The translations under genes were made by a program, and so were the position numbers. From SIG607 sp036307305 (GTDB lineage Bacteria; Bacillota; Clostridia; Oscillospirales; Acutalibacteraceae): 64,000 nucleotides of DNA. The number at the start of each line of letters is the position of its first letter. Positions within the stretch are counted from its first letter, which is position 1. Below the pieces are notes generated by a model, which saw only the letters and a program-made list of their open reading frames with translations, had not been told where the DNA came from and made no database searches. Location of the stretch: the NCBI GenBank assembly GCA_036307305.1, contig JAXJXV010000010.1, positions 1 through 64,000 of the forward strand, read 5' to 3'. Of the stretch, positions 1 to 7,036 are shown piece after piece.

Positions 1-3
1 GAT

Positions 4-79
4 TGGAGCTGGTGGACGGACTTGAACCCCCGACCTGCTGATTACAAATCAGCTGCTCTACCAACTGAGCTACACCAGC
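4..79 (-). tRNA. tRNA-Thr (anticodon TGT)
   Basis: On the minus strand a complete cloverleaf can be drawn: 7-bp acceptor stem (GCTGGTG/CACCAGC), D arm with AGTTGGTA loop, anticodon stem GCTGA/TCAGC around loop TTTGTAA (anticodon TGT, threonine), and T loop TTCAAGT. The 3' CCA is encoded. The T stem (GGGGG/CCGTC) carries one G-G mismatch and one G-U pair, unusual but tolerable. A TTGACT-17-TATATT promoter lies upstream. Confidence 0.95.
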
Positions 80-98
80 AAATTTAGAACGCTAAAAT

Positions 99-127
99 AA
101 TATAACACAAGCCGTACTTAAAGTCAA
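99..127 (-). promoter_or_regulatory. Promoter of tRNA-Thr
   Basis: Minus strand TTGACT (127-122), exactly 17-nt spacer, TATATT (104-99), about 20 nt before the tRNA 5' end. It fits the vegetative sigma consensus. Confidence 0.7.
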
Positions 128-211
128 GTATTTTTTTAAAAAATATGAAAATGTATTTTTTTCTAAAAAAAGTCAACAATATTAGGGAAACAAATTTAAG
201 GAGTGTTTTTT

Positions 212-1549
212 ATGAAACGAATTTTATCTTTAGCGTTATGTTTGCTTATGGTTTTGAGTCTATGTGTTTCTTTATCGGGGTGCGGCAACAAAAAAGCTTC
301 GGTTTACATTCTCAATTTTAAACCCGAATCTGCTAAGGCATACGAAAAGATTGCAAAGGCTTACGAAGAGGAAACGGGTATAGCTGTAAAGGTGGTCACC
401 GCTGCAGCTAACACCTATGAGCAGACGTTGAAAAGTGAGGTTGCAAAAAATGATGCGCCTACTATTTTTCAGGTTAACGGACCTATCGGCTTTCAGAGCT
501 GGAAGGAATATTGTGCTGATTTAACCGATACCAAGCTATACAGCTATTTATCTGACAAGGACTTGGCTATTAAGGATAACGGAAGAGTATATGCTATTCC
601 TTATGTAGTGGAAGGCTACGGTATTATATATAACGATGCAATTATGCAGAAGTATTTTACTTTAGCCGATAAAAAGACCAACGTTAAAACAGTAGCTGAA
701 ATAAATAATTTTGAAACCCTGAAAAGCGTTGTCGAGGATATGACTGCAAATAAGGAAAAGCTTGGTATAAGCGGTGTCTTTGCCTCCACTTCTCTTGCAG
801 GGGGAGAGGACTGGCGTTGGCAGAGTCATCTTGCTAATATTCCTATTTATCATGAATTTTATGAAAAAGATAATTCGGCTGACCCTACCTTAGCGGCAGT
901 AAGTGCAGAGGAAATCGCCTTTAAGTATGCAGATAACTTTAAGAATATATTCGACCTTTATATAAATAATTCCGTTACCGCTAAAACCTTGCTTGGTTCA
1001 AAATCTGTAAATGACTCTATGGCTGAGTTTGCCCTTGGTAAGTGCGCAATGGTTCAAAACGGCACTTGGGCGTGGTCACAGATAAAGGACGTAAACGGTA
1101 ATACGGTAAAGGAAGAAGATATAGGTATGCTACCTATATATATGGGTGTTGAGGGAGAAGAAAAAATAGGCATTTGCGTTGGAACTGAAAATTATCTTGC
1201 TATTAATAAAAAGGTTAGCGAGGATAAACAACAGAAGTCAATAGAGTTTCTTAACTGGCTTTACAGCAGTGAAACAGGAAAACAGTTCGTTAAGAACGAG
1301 CTTGGCTTTGCTACACCCTTTAACACCTTCTCGGAAGCTGAACAGCCTGACGACCCGTTGGCAAAGGAAATGTCCCGTTATATTAAAAACGGTGAAACAA
1401 AAACTATACCTTGGGTATTTGCAGGGTTCCCCAGTGAAAACTTTAAAACAACCTTTGGTGATGCATTGCTTTTGTATGCTCAGGGTACCAAAACCTTTGA
1501 TGAGGTTAAAGAAATTGTAAAAAATAAGTGGCAAAGTGAGAGAAAATAA
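212..1549 (+). CDS. Extracellular sugar-binding lipoprotein of an ABC importer (family 1 solute-binding protein)
   Basis: A secreted solute receptor that should capture a carbohydrate outside the membrane and deliver it to the two permeases that follow. The N-terminus has a Lys-Arg start, a hydrophobic core and a lipobox LSGCG, so the mature protein is lipid-anchored at that Cys. The rest has the usual family 1 solute-binding-protein layout, including a PTIFQVNG segment and a late segment ending in NKWQSE. ATG 212 is preferred because AAGGAG lies 8 nt upstream; an in-frame GTG at 203 falls inside that ribosome-binding site. The stop overlaps the next start by one base (TAATG), so the genes are translationally coupled. 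The substrate cannot be read from sequence; an oligosaccharide is the family expectation. Confidence 0.9.
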   Translation: MKRILSLALCLLMVLSLCVSLSGCGNKKASVYILNFKPESAKAYEKIAKAYEEETGIAVKVVTAAANTYEQTLKSEVAKNDAPTIFQVNGPIGFQSWKEYCADLTDTKLYSYLSDKDLAIKDNGRVYAIPYVVEGYGIIYNDAIMQKYFTLADKKTNVKTVAEINNFETLKSVVEDMTANKEKLGISGVFASTSLAGGEDWRWQSHLANIPIYHEFYEKDNSADPTLAAVSAEEIAFKYADNFKNIFDLYINNSVTAKTLLGSKSVNDSMAEFALGKCAMVQNGTWAWSQIKDVNGNTVKEEDIGMLPIYMGVEGEEKIGICVGTENYLAINKKVSEDKQQKSIEFLNWLYSSETGKQFVKNELGFATPFNTFSEAEQPDDPLAKEMSRYIKNGETKTIPWVFAGFPSENFKTTFGDALLLYAQGTKTFDEVKEIVKNKWQSERK

Positions 1550-2394
1550 TGGAAGGTAGACAGTTAAGGAAGTATTTTCCTGTTTTCGTGCTGCCCACAC
1601 TTCTTGCCTTTACCCTTATATTCTTAATTCCGTTTATTGAGGGAATATATCTATCCTTTACTTCCTTTACCACCGTAGCGGATGCTACCTTTGTTGGAAT
1701 CAGGAATTATATTACTGCCTTTGCAGACAGTGATTTTATAAGAGCCTTTCTTTTTACCGTTGCCTTTGCAGTGGTAAGCGTAATAAGTATAAATGTACTT
1801 GCTTTTGCGTTGGCTCTTATACTGACTGGTAAGCTTCGGGGTACCAATTTTTTCAGAACTGTTTTCTTTATGCCTAATCTTATAGGCGGAATAGTTCTTG
1901 GATATATATGGCAGCTTATAATAAACGGAATTCTTTTAAGCTACGGCTACTCTATTACCAGTGATGCAAAATACGGTTTTATAGGTCTTATCGTGCTGAT
2001 GAACTGGCAGATGATTGGCTATATGATGATTATATATATAGCAGGTATTCAGAATATTCCCGACTCTATATTGGAGGCGGCAAAGGTGGACGGCGCGTCC
2101 TACAGGACTACTTTAAGAAAAATTATTATTCCGTCGGTTATGCCGTCTATAACCATTTGCCTGTTTCTGACAATTACCAATTCCTTTAAGCTTTTTGACC
2201 AGAATCTTGCCCTGACGGCAGGCGCGCCTGCAAAGGAAACTCAGATGCTTGCTCTGGATATATATAACACCTTTTATTCCCGAAGCGGTTATGAGGGAGT
2301 AGGACAGGCAAAAGCGGTAATATTCTTTATACTTGTGGCGGCAATATCTCTTATTCAGCTTTACTTTACAAGAAAAAAGGAGAACGAAGCCTGA
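1549..2394 (+). CDS. Sugar ABC transporter permease, MalF/UgpA type
   Basis: Inner-membrane permease subunit of the importer. It has about six hydrophobic segments and the EAA-loop signature EAAKVDGASY near residue 180, which docks the ATPase. At 281 residues it has the usual length for the MsmF/UgpA branch, which lacks the large MalF periplasmic domain. It starts within the stop codon of the binding protein and its own stop overlaps the next start (ATGA-type overlap), so three genes form one operon. No ATPase gene is nearby; a shared MsmK/UgpC-type ATPase encoded elsewhere is the usual solution in Firmicutes. Confidence 0.92.
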   Translation: MEGRQLRKYFPVFVLPTLLAFTLIFLIPFIEGIYLSFTSFTTVADATFVGIRNYITAFADSDFIRAFLFTVAFAVVSVISINVLAFALALILTGKLRGTNFFRTVFFMPNLIGGIVLGYIWQLIINGILLSYGYSITSDAKYGFIGLIVLMNWQMIGYMMIIYIAGIQNIPDSILEAAKVDGASYRTTLRKIIIPSVMPSITICLFLTITNSFKLFDQNLALTAGAPAKETQMLALDIYNTFYSRSGYEGVGQAKAVIFFILVAAISLIQLYFTRKKENEA

Positions 2395-3230
2395 TGGAAA
2401 AGAAAAGCAAATTTTCAAAGATAGTTCTGTTTTGTATTCTCCTTGTTTTCTCGGTCGCCTTTTTATTTCCCGTTTTTATAGTTCTGATGAATTCATTCAA
2501 AACGAAGTTTGATATAAGCACTGCGCCCTTTGTGCTTCCTAACAGCAAAACCTTTGCGGGACTTGAAAATTATATTGAGGGTATTTCTGCTACAGGTTTT
2601 CCTACGGCGTTCTTCTGGTCGTTGTTTGTTACGGTTCTTTCGGTAGCGGCAATTCTGCTTTTTACCTCAATGACTGCTTGGTATATTGTAAGAAGTAAGG
2701 ATAAATTCTCTAAGGTATTTTATTATCTTTTACTGTTTTCTATGATAGTGCCTTTTCAGATGGTAATGTTCACAATGTCAAAAATGGCAAATCTTTTGGG
2801 ACTTGATAATCCTTTGGGTCTTGTGGTTATTTATCTGGGCTTTGGCGCGGGACTGTCAGTGTTTATGTTCTGCGGTTTTATAAAGTCGGTGCCGCTTGGT
2901 ATCGAGGAAGCGGCTACCATAGACGGCTGTAATCCTTTGCAGACCTTTTTTCTTGTAGTGCTTCCTCTGTTGAAGCCTACGGCTATTACTATAGCTATTC
3001 TTGATACTATGTGGATATGGAACGATTATCTTCTTCCTTATCTGACTGTAGGTAACGATTATAAGACAATACCCATAGCCGTTCAGTATCTTAAGGGCGG
3101 CTACGGAAGTGTTGATATGGGCGCAATGATGGCGATACTTGTGCTGTCTATTATACCTGTGGTGCTGTTTTATCTGTTTTGTCAGAAATATATAATAAAG
3201 GGCGTTGCCGCAGGAGCCATAAAAGGATAA
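2394..3230 (+). CDS. Sugar ABC transporter permease, MalG/UgpE type
   Basis: Second permease subunit, pairing with the upstream MalF-type protein. It has an N-terminal membrane helix, the EAA loop EEAATIDGCNPLQ near residue 185 and further hydrophobic helices; 278 residues is normal for the MalG/MsmG group. The start overlaps the preceding stop by one base. A strong hairpin begins 5 nt after the stop and closes the operon, so no ATPase belongs to this transcript. Confidence 0.92.
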   Translation: MEKKSKFSKIVLFCILLVFSVAFLFPVFIVLMNSFKTKFDISTAPFVLPNSKTFAGLENYIEGISATGFPTAFFWSLFVTVLSVAAILLFTSMTAWYIVRSKDKFSKVFYYLLLFSMIVPFQMVMFTMSKMANLLGLDNPLGLVVIYLGFGAGLSVFMFCGFIKSVPLGIEEAATIDGCNPLQTFFLVVLPLLKPTAITIAILDTMWIWNDYLLPYLTVGNDYKTIPIAVQYLKGGYGSVDMGAMMAILVLSIIPVVLFYLFCQKYIIKGVAAGAIKG

Positions 3231-3234
3231 AAAT

Positions 3235-3261
3235 AAGCTTCCTCTGACGCAGAGGAAGCTT
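3235..3261 (+). terminator. Terminator of the ABC importer operon
   Basis: A perfect 12-bp stem (AAGCTTCCTCTG/CAGAGGAAGCTT) with an ACG loop, followed by ACATTTTTG. The U tract is short and interrupted by AC. Confidence 0.8.
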
Positions 3262-3335
3262 ACATTTTTGTGTTGACTTTTAAATTAAAAAATAGTAATA
3301 TTGTAATGTATAAATGTTTTCGGAGGATTTCGTTG

Positions 3336-5813
3336 ATGAAAAAAATTGTCAGCCTGTTATTAACGCTTTGTTTGCTGATGGGAATGGTTATTTGCATACC
3401 CTTTAGTGCTTCTGCTATTACTGTCGAGGAAGCTGATACAGACAATACCGTTTCAGCTTACTTTGATTTCGAAACGGCAGATAATATGAAGGTTATAGGA
3501 CAAAGTCATTCTAGCGCTAAGTTTAAATGGGAGATTGACGCTCTTACTACTCTTGAATATTATGGTTCTGGTTGGGGCTTTGACGGTCGTTTCAAAAATC
3601 CCGTAAAAGAAGCTACCGGTGCAACAGGAAGTATTGTGAATAGTTCCGAATATGCTATGAGAGGATATAAAACGACCTATAACCATTGGTATACTGCAGG
3701 CGGTAATGTTATAAACAGAGTTACGAGTAAGGGAACTGAGCCTTTGGTGCTTGAGGACAATACTACATATACTGTAGAATTTGATTTTCTTGTAATGTCT
3801 GCGCATTTATACGGCGATATTGTGAGTCCTACTGATGCTACCAACGCTTTTAGCATTTCTGCTGATGTTGAGAATATTATGAGTTTCGGTTACGGTTGCG
3901 CAGTGACCCCTGACGGACGTGGACTTGCACCAATTAATACGCCCAAAACAACAGTTGCAACCTTTGCTTCGGTTAAGCCAAGTCGTGATGGTGACGGATA
4001 TTTTACATCTAATGGTGAAAAGAAGGAAATCGGAAGCTGGTATCACGCTTCGTATACTTTTACTACCGGTACCTTTGAGTCGGTGTTTTCAACCACCAAT
4101 GCACCTTTTCTTATCTTCTACTGTAATAAGCATACTGGTGCAGATATGTATCTTGATAATATTCGTGTTAAAAAGCACGTTGACGTTAATTTTCACGGCA
4201 TGGGAGGAACCTTGGATTCCACTTCCGTTAAGTCTGCAGTTGGTTCGCCTATGAATTTCCCCGTTGCGCAGAGATACGGCTATGACCTTACAGGCTGGTA
4301 TATGAGTGGCGACTGCACCGAAAGATACACAGATACCGTGTTGACTAAGGAATTGGTAGGTAAAAACCTTTATGCAGGCTGGACTCGTGATAAATATTCA
4401 TTTGAAGGCTATACTCCTGCTTCAAGCGGTGTAAATGCATCGGTATTTTCTGTATCTGAGACAAGAGCGTATAGTGGAAGCAAATCTATGCGGTATAAAT
4501 ACAGCAAAAACGTTCTTGAATTTTTGAGTAATACAAGAACTCCTGTTAAGAATTACTTTACAATACGTCCCGTAGAAAACGGAAAAACTTATAGGATTAG
4601 CTTTAAGTATTATCTTGAATCGGGCCCTGATGTTGTAGTTTATCCTGTTACTACAAGTACCACAAACAGCAATAACGCCGATACCTATACAGGCTCTCAG
4701 GTAATCCTGTCTTCAAGCAGTTCGGGCGCTTGGCATACCGTTTCAATGGTATTTTCCGCCAACGTTTCCAACGGCAACCATCTGGGACTGCACGTACACG
4801 CAAATTCCAACACCAATACAACCCTTTATATAGACGACCTTGTTGTTGCCGAGGCGGAAAATGGAAGCGGAACGCTGACCGTTAATGCAGGAGAGGGTAC
4901 TACGGCAAATGTTTCTTCACGTAGTATTTCGCTCAACTACGGTGATAAAATCAGCTCTGATTTCGTATACTTTAACGGATATGCTTTAGAGGGCTTCTAT
5001 ACCGATTCTTCCCTTACTCAGAGGGTTGCAGGCGATGTATTTACTTCTGCTTTAGACGGAAAAACGGTTTATGCAAAGTGGAGTAATTACGCCGACCTTA
5101 CAAGAACAGGACTTAACGTTAGAAGCGGAGGCTTTGCCACTGCAGAGGATGAAAACGTTCTTTGTTATAATGGCGCAAACGGAAAGGCTTCTCTTGTAAA
5201 AGCAAATGCGGGAAGCTACGTGGTAGAATTCCTTTATAAAAATAACGGCGGAGAGGCAACCGTTTCTACAGGCTCGGGAACGTTCGACGTTCTTGAAAAT
5301 GAAAATGACAGATGGTATAAGGGCTTCGTTCCCGTTACCCTTTCTTCAGACGGTAAGATTGAGCTTTCTGTTACGGGAGAAACTCAGCTTGAAATAAAGG
5401 ACGTATATATAAGAAATCTTGACTCACAGGTATATATTATTTTTGATTCAAGAGAGTATGACGGTCGTGTGGAAATAGTTTACGGTACTCCCTCCAGTCC
5501 TCTTGAGTATGCAGTCAATCCTGTAAAGGACGGTATGAAGTTCGACGGTTGGTATAACGGTAACATCAAGTTCGGCTCTTCTCAGTTCCCCTCTGCTTCA
5601 TTTACTCTTAATGCAAAGATGGTTGAGAGTGGAGAAAGTATAAAGGGCGACAGTAACGGCGACGGAAACGTAAACACTACCGACGTTGCCTTATTGAAGC
5701 TTTATCTCGCAGGTAGGGACGTTACTGTGACTATGGACGCTGATGTAAGCGGTGATGGTAAAATCAATTCCGTAGACCTTGTATTGCTTTATATTCAGGT
5801 TGCGCAGCAGTAA
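3336..5813 (+). CDS. Secreted multidomain protein with bacterial-repeat modules and a C-terminal type I dockerin
   Basis: An exported protein of 825 residues. The signal peptide ends near ASA. Beta-rich segments follow that resemble carbohydrate-binding or concanavalin-like domains (each ending in a LYIDDL- or MYLDNI-like strand). Two InlB/Listeria-Bacteroides-type repeats end in NLYAGW and TVYAKW. The last 60 residues are a dockerin: two calcium-loop repeats, KGDSNGDGNVNTTDVALLK and ADVSGDGKINSVDLVLL. Dockerins bind cohesins, so the protein may attach to a cellulosome-like scaffold or cell-surface cohesin. No catalytic domain is recognisable; an adhesin or binding role is an inference. ATG 3336 is chosen because CGGAGG lies 9 nt upstream; in-frame codons from 3270 lack this and would spoil the signal peptide. 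Confidence 0.85.
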   Translation: MKKIVSLLLTLCLLMGMVICIPFSASAITVEEADTDNTVSAYFDFETADNMKVIGQSHSSAKFKWEIDALTTLEYYGSGWGFDGRFKNPVKEATGATGSIVNSSEYAMRGYKTTYNHWYTAGGNVINRVTSKGTEPLVLEDNTTYTVEFDFLVMSAHLYGDIVSPTDATNAFSISADVENIMSFGYGCAVTPDGRGLAPINTPKTTVATFASVKPSRDGDGYFTSNGEKKEIGSWYHASYTFTTGTFESVFSTTNAPFLIFYCNKHTGADMYLDNIRVKKHVDVNFHGMGGTLDSTSVKSAVGSPMNFPVAQRYGYDLTGWYMSGDCTERYTDTVLTKELVGKNLYAGWTRDKYSFEGYTPASSGVNASVFSVSETRAYSGSKSMRYKYSKNVLEFLSNTRTPVKNYFTIRPVENGKTYRISFKYYLESGPDVVVYPVTTSTTNSNNADTYTGSQVILSSSSSGAWHTVSMVFSANVSNGNHLGLHVHANSNTNTTLYIDDLVVAEAENGSGTLTVNAGEGTTANVSSRSISLNYGDKISSDFVYFNGYALEGFYTDSSLTQRVAGDVFTSALDGKTVYAKWSNYADLTRTGLNVRSGGFATAEDENVLCYNGANGKASLVKANAGSYVVEFLYKNNGGEATVSTGSGTFDVLENENDRWYKGFVPVTLSSDGKIELSVTGETQLEIKDVYIRNLDSQVYIIFDSREYDGRVEIVYGTPSSPLEYAVNPVKDGMKFDGWYNGNIKFGSSQFPSASFTLNAKMVESGESIKGDSNGDGNVNTTDVALLKLYLAGRDVTVTMDADVSGDGKINSVDLVLLYIQVAQQ

Positions 5814-5826
5814 AATTTAAAAAAAC

Positions 5827-5856
5827 GGCGAAACGGTGATTTGACACTGTTTCGCC
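5827..5856 (+). terminator. Terminator after the dockerin gene
   Basis: GGCGAAACGGTG pairs with CACTGTTTCGCC (one G-U) around ATTTGA. The tail TTAATTC is a weak U tract. Confidence 0.65.
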
Positions 5857-5887
5857 TTAATTCAGTAAAAAGCAAGGAGTGCTTTTA

Positions 5888-6478
5888 GTGTTATCCGTAC
5901 TTATAATCAACAGTATGGCTTTGGGGGCGGGACTGGCCATGGATGCTTTTTCGGTATCTATGGCAAACGGTCTGCACGAGCCTTTTATGAAAAAAAGGAA
6001 GGCTGTGACCATAGCGGGTGTGTTTGCTTTTTTTCAGGCGGCTATGCCTATGCTTGGGTGGATTTGTGTTCAGACTATATGTAATGTGTTTGAGTCTTTC
6101 GAAAAATTTATACCGTATATAGCTCTCGTCCTTTTGTGCTTTATAGGCGGTAAAATGCTTATTGACGGTATAAAAAACAAAGACAGTGAAGAAAACTGTA
6201 ATAGCGGCGCTACCTTTGGAGGACTGATTGTGCAGGGAATTGCAACATCAATTGATGCATTGTCTGCAGGTTTTACTATGGATGACAGCGTAGGCAGTAA
6301 CGTATATCTTGCTTTGCTGTGCGCTCTTATTATCGCAGTGGTAACGTTTATAATATGCGTTATCGGCGTATATATAGGTAAGAGGTTTGGCACGGCTCTT
6401 TCGGGTAAAGCAGGAATATTTGGCGGAATAATCCTTATAGCTATCGGAATAGAAATTTTTATAACGGGAATAATATAA
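5888..6478 (+). CDS. mntP: Manganese efflux pump MntP
   Basis: Membrane exporter of the DUF204/MntP family that protects against excess Mn(II). It has six hydrophobic segments, the N-terminal signature LGAGLAMDAFSVSMANG and the second-half counterpart IATSIDALSAGF, each carrying the acidic residue expected to bind the metal. Length (196 aa) is normal. GTG 5888 is chosen: AAGGAG ends 8 nt upstream, while the GTG at 5879 overlaps that site. No yybP-ykoY manganese riboswitch fits in the short space after the upstream terminator, so control must be different here. Confidence 0.92.
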   Translation: MLSVLIINSMALGAGLAMDAFSVSMANGLHEPFMKKRKAVTIAGVFAFFQAAMPMLGWICVQTICNVFESFEKFIPYIALVLLCFIGGKMLIDGIKNKDSEENCNSGATFGGLIVQGIATSIDALSAGFTMDDSVGSNVYLALLCALIIAVVTFIICVIGVYIGKRFGTALSGKAGIFGGIILIAIGIEIFITGII

Positions 6479-6485
6479 AAAATAC

Positions 6486-6514
6486 TTGCTTTTTATAAAG
6501 CTTTGTGTTATAAT
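6486..6514 (+). promoter_or_regulatory. Promoter of rpsO
   Basis: TTGCTT (6486-6491), 17-nt spacer, TATAAT (6509-6514), followed by a leader of roughly 100 nt before rpsO. Confidence 0.75.
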
Positions 6515-6520
6515 TCATTA

Positions 6521-6605
6521 GCTACCGTTTACTATGCTTTCGGTGACTGCCCGTCAGGGACTCACTAATGACCGATTGCTTGGTTAACGGCGGACGATTT
6601 ATCAT
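6521..6605 (+). promoter_or_regulatory. Structured rpsO leader, possible S15 autoregulatory element
   Basis: The leader can fold: CCGTT near 6525 pairs with AACGG near 6587, enclosing a hairpin in which GTGA/TCAC and CCC/GGG flank an internal loop around GTCA. S15 represses its own messenger in several bacterial lineages by binding such leaders. Whether this fold matches a known S15-leader class cannot be settled by eye. Confidence 0.4.
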
Positions 6606-6623
6606 TAAAAAGGAGTGAAAGAA

Positions 6624-6887
6624 ATGACAGCAGAAAGAAAACAGGCTCTTATTGCAGAGTATGCTACTCACGAAGGTGATACAGGTTCTCCTGAGGTACA
6701 GATTGCTCTTCTTACCGAGCGTATCAACGAGCTTACCGCTCACCTCAAGATTCACGCTAAGGACCATCATTCACGTCGCGGTCTTTTAAAGATGGTTGGT
6801 CATCGTCGTAATCTTCTTGCCTATCTTACTAAGGTAGACATTAACAGATACCGTTCTATCATCAAGCGTCTTGACATTCGTAAGTAA
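6624..6887 (+). CDS. rpsO: 30S ribosomal protein S15
   Basis: Primary 16S rRNA-binding protein of the small-subunit platform. The 87-residue sequence has the family hallmarks: GDTGSPEVQIA near the N-terminus, LTEHLKIH-like helix, HHSRRGLLKMVGHRRNLL in the RNA-binding core and a C-terminal RYRSIIKRLDIRK. ATG 6624 follows AAAGGAG at optimal spacing; the GTG at 6615 is part of the ribosome-binding site. pnp follows, as in many bacteria. Confidence 0.98.
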   Translation: MTAERKQALIAEYATHEGDTGSPEVQIALLTERINELTAHLKIHAKDHHSRRGLLKMVGHRRNLLAYLTKVDINRYRSIIKRLDIRK

Positions 6888-6897
6888 TGGCAAAATC

Positions 6898-6923
6898 GGC
6901 AGACCGAGATACTTCGGTCTGCC
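6898..6923 (+). terminator. Hairpin between rpsO and pnp, attenuator or terminator
   Basis: A perfect 10-bp stem GGCAGACCGA/TCGGTCTGCC with a 6-nt loop, followed by TTCTTGCAG, a poor U tract. It may terminate only part of the rpsO transcripts and let the rest reach pnp. Confidence 0.6.
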
Positions 6924-6951
6924 TTCTTGCAGTTTTCAGGTGGTTTATGCT

Positions 6952-6998
6952 TAGCGGTAAATCGAGTATCGAAGAATTCGGTATTGGATTTATTGCTA
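6952..6998 (+). promoter_or_regulatory. Long imperfect hairpin in the pnp leader
   Basis: TAGCGGTAAATC (6952-6963) pairs with GATTTATTGCTA (6987-6998), and GAGTATCGAA with TTCGGTATTG inside it, around a GAA loop. The result is a nearly continuous stem of about 22 bp ending 38 nt before pnp. In enterobacteria a comparable pnp leader stem is cut by RNase III and used for PNPase autoregulation; equivalence here is inference. Confidence 0.6.
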
Positions 6999-7036
6999 AA
7001 GTAAGCCCCCTGAGTTAATATTAAGGAGGTAAAAAA

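Noticed and set aside
203..211. Upstream GTG start for the binding protein (and similar GTGs at 5879 and 6615)
   Set aside because: Each GTG is part of a GGAGTG ribosome-binding site serving an ATG or GTG 9 bases downstream.
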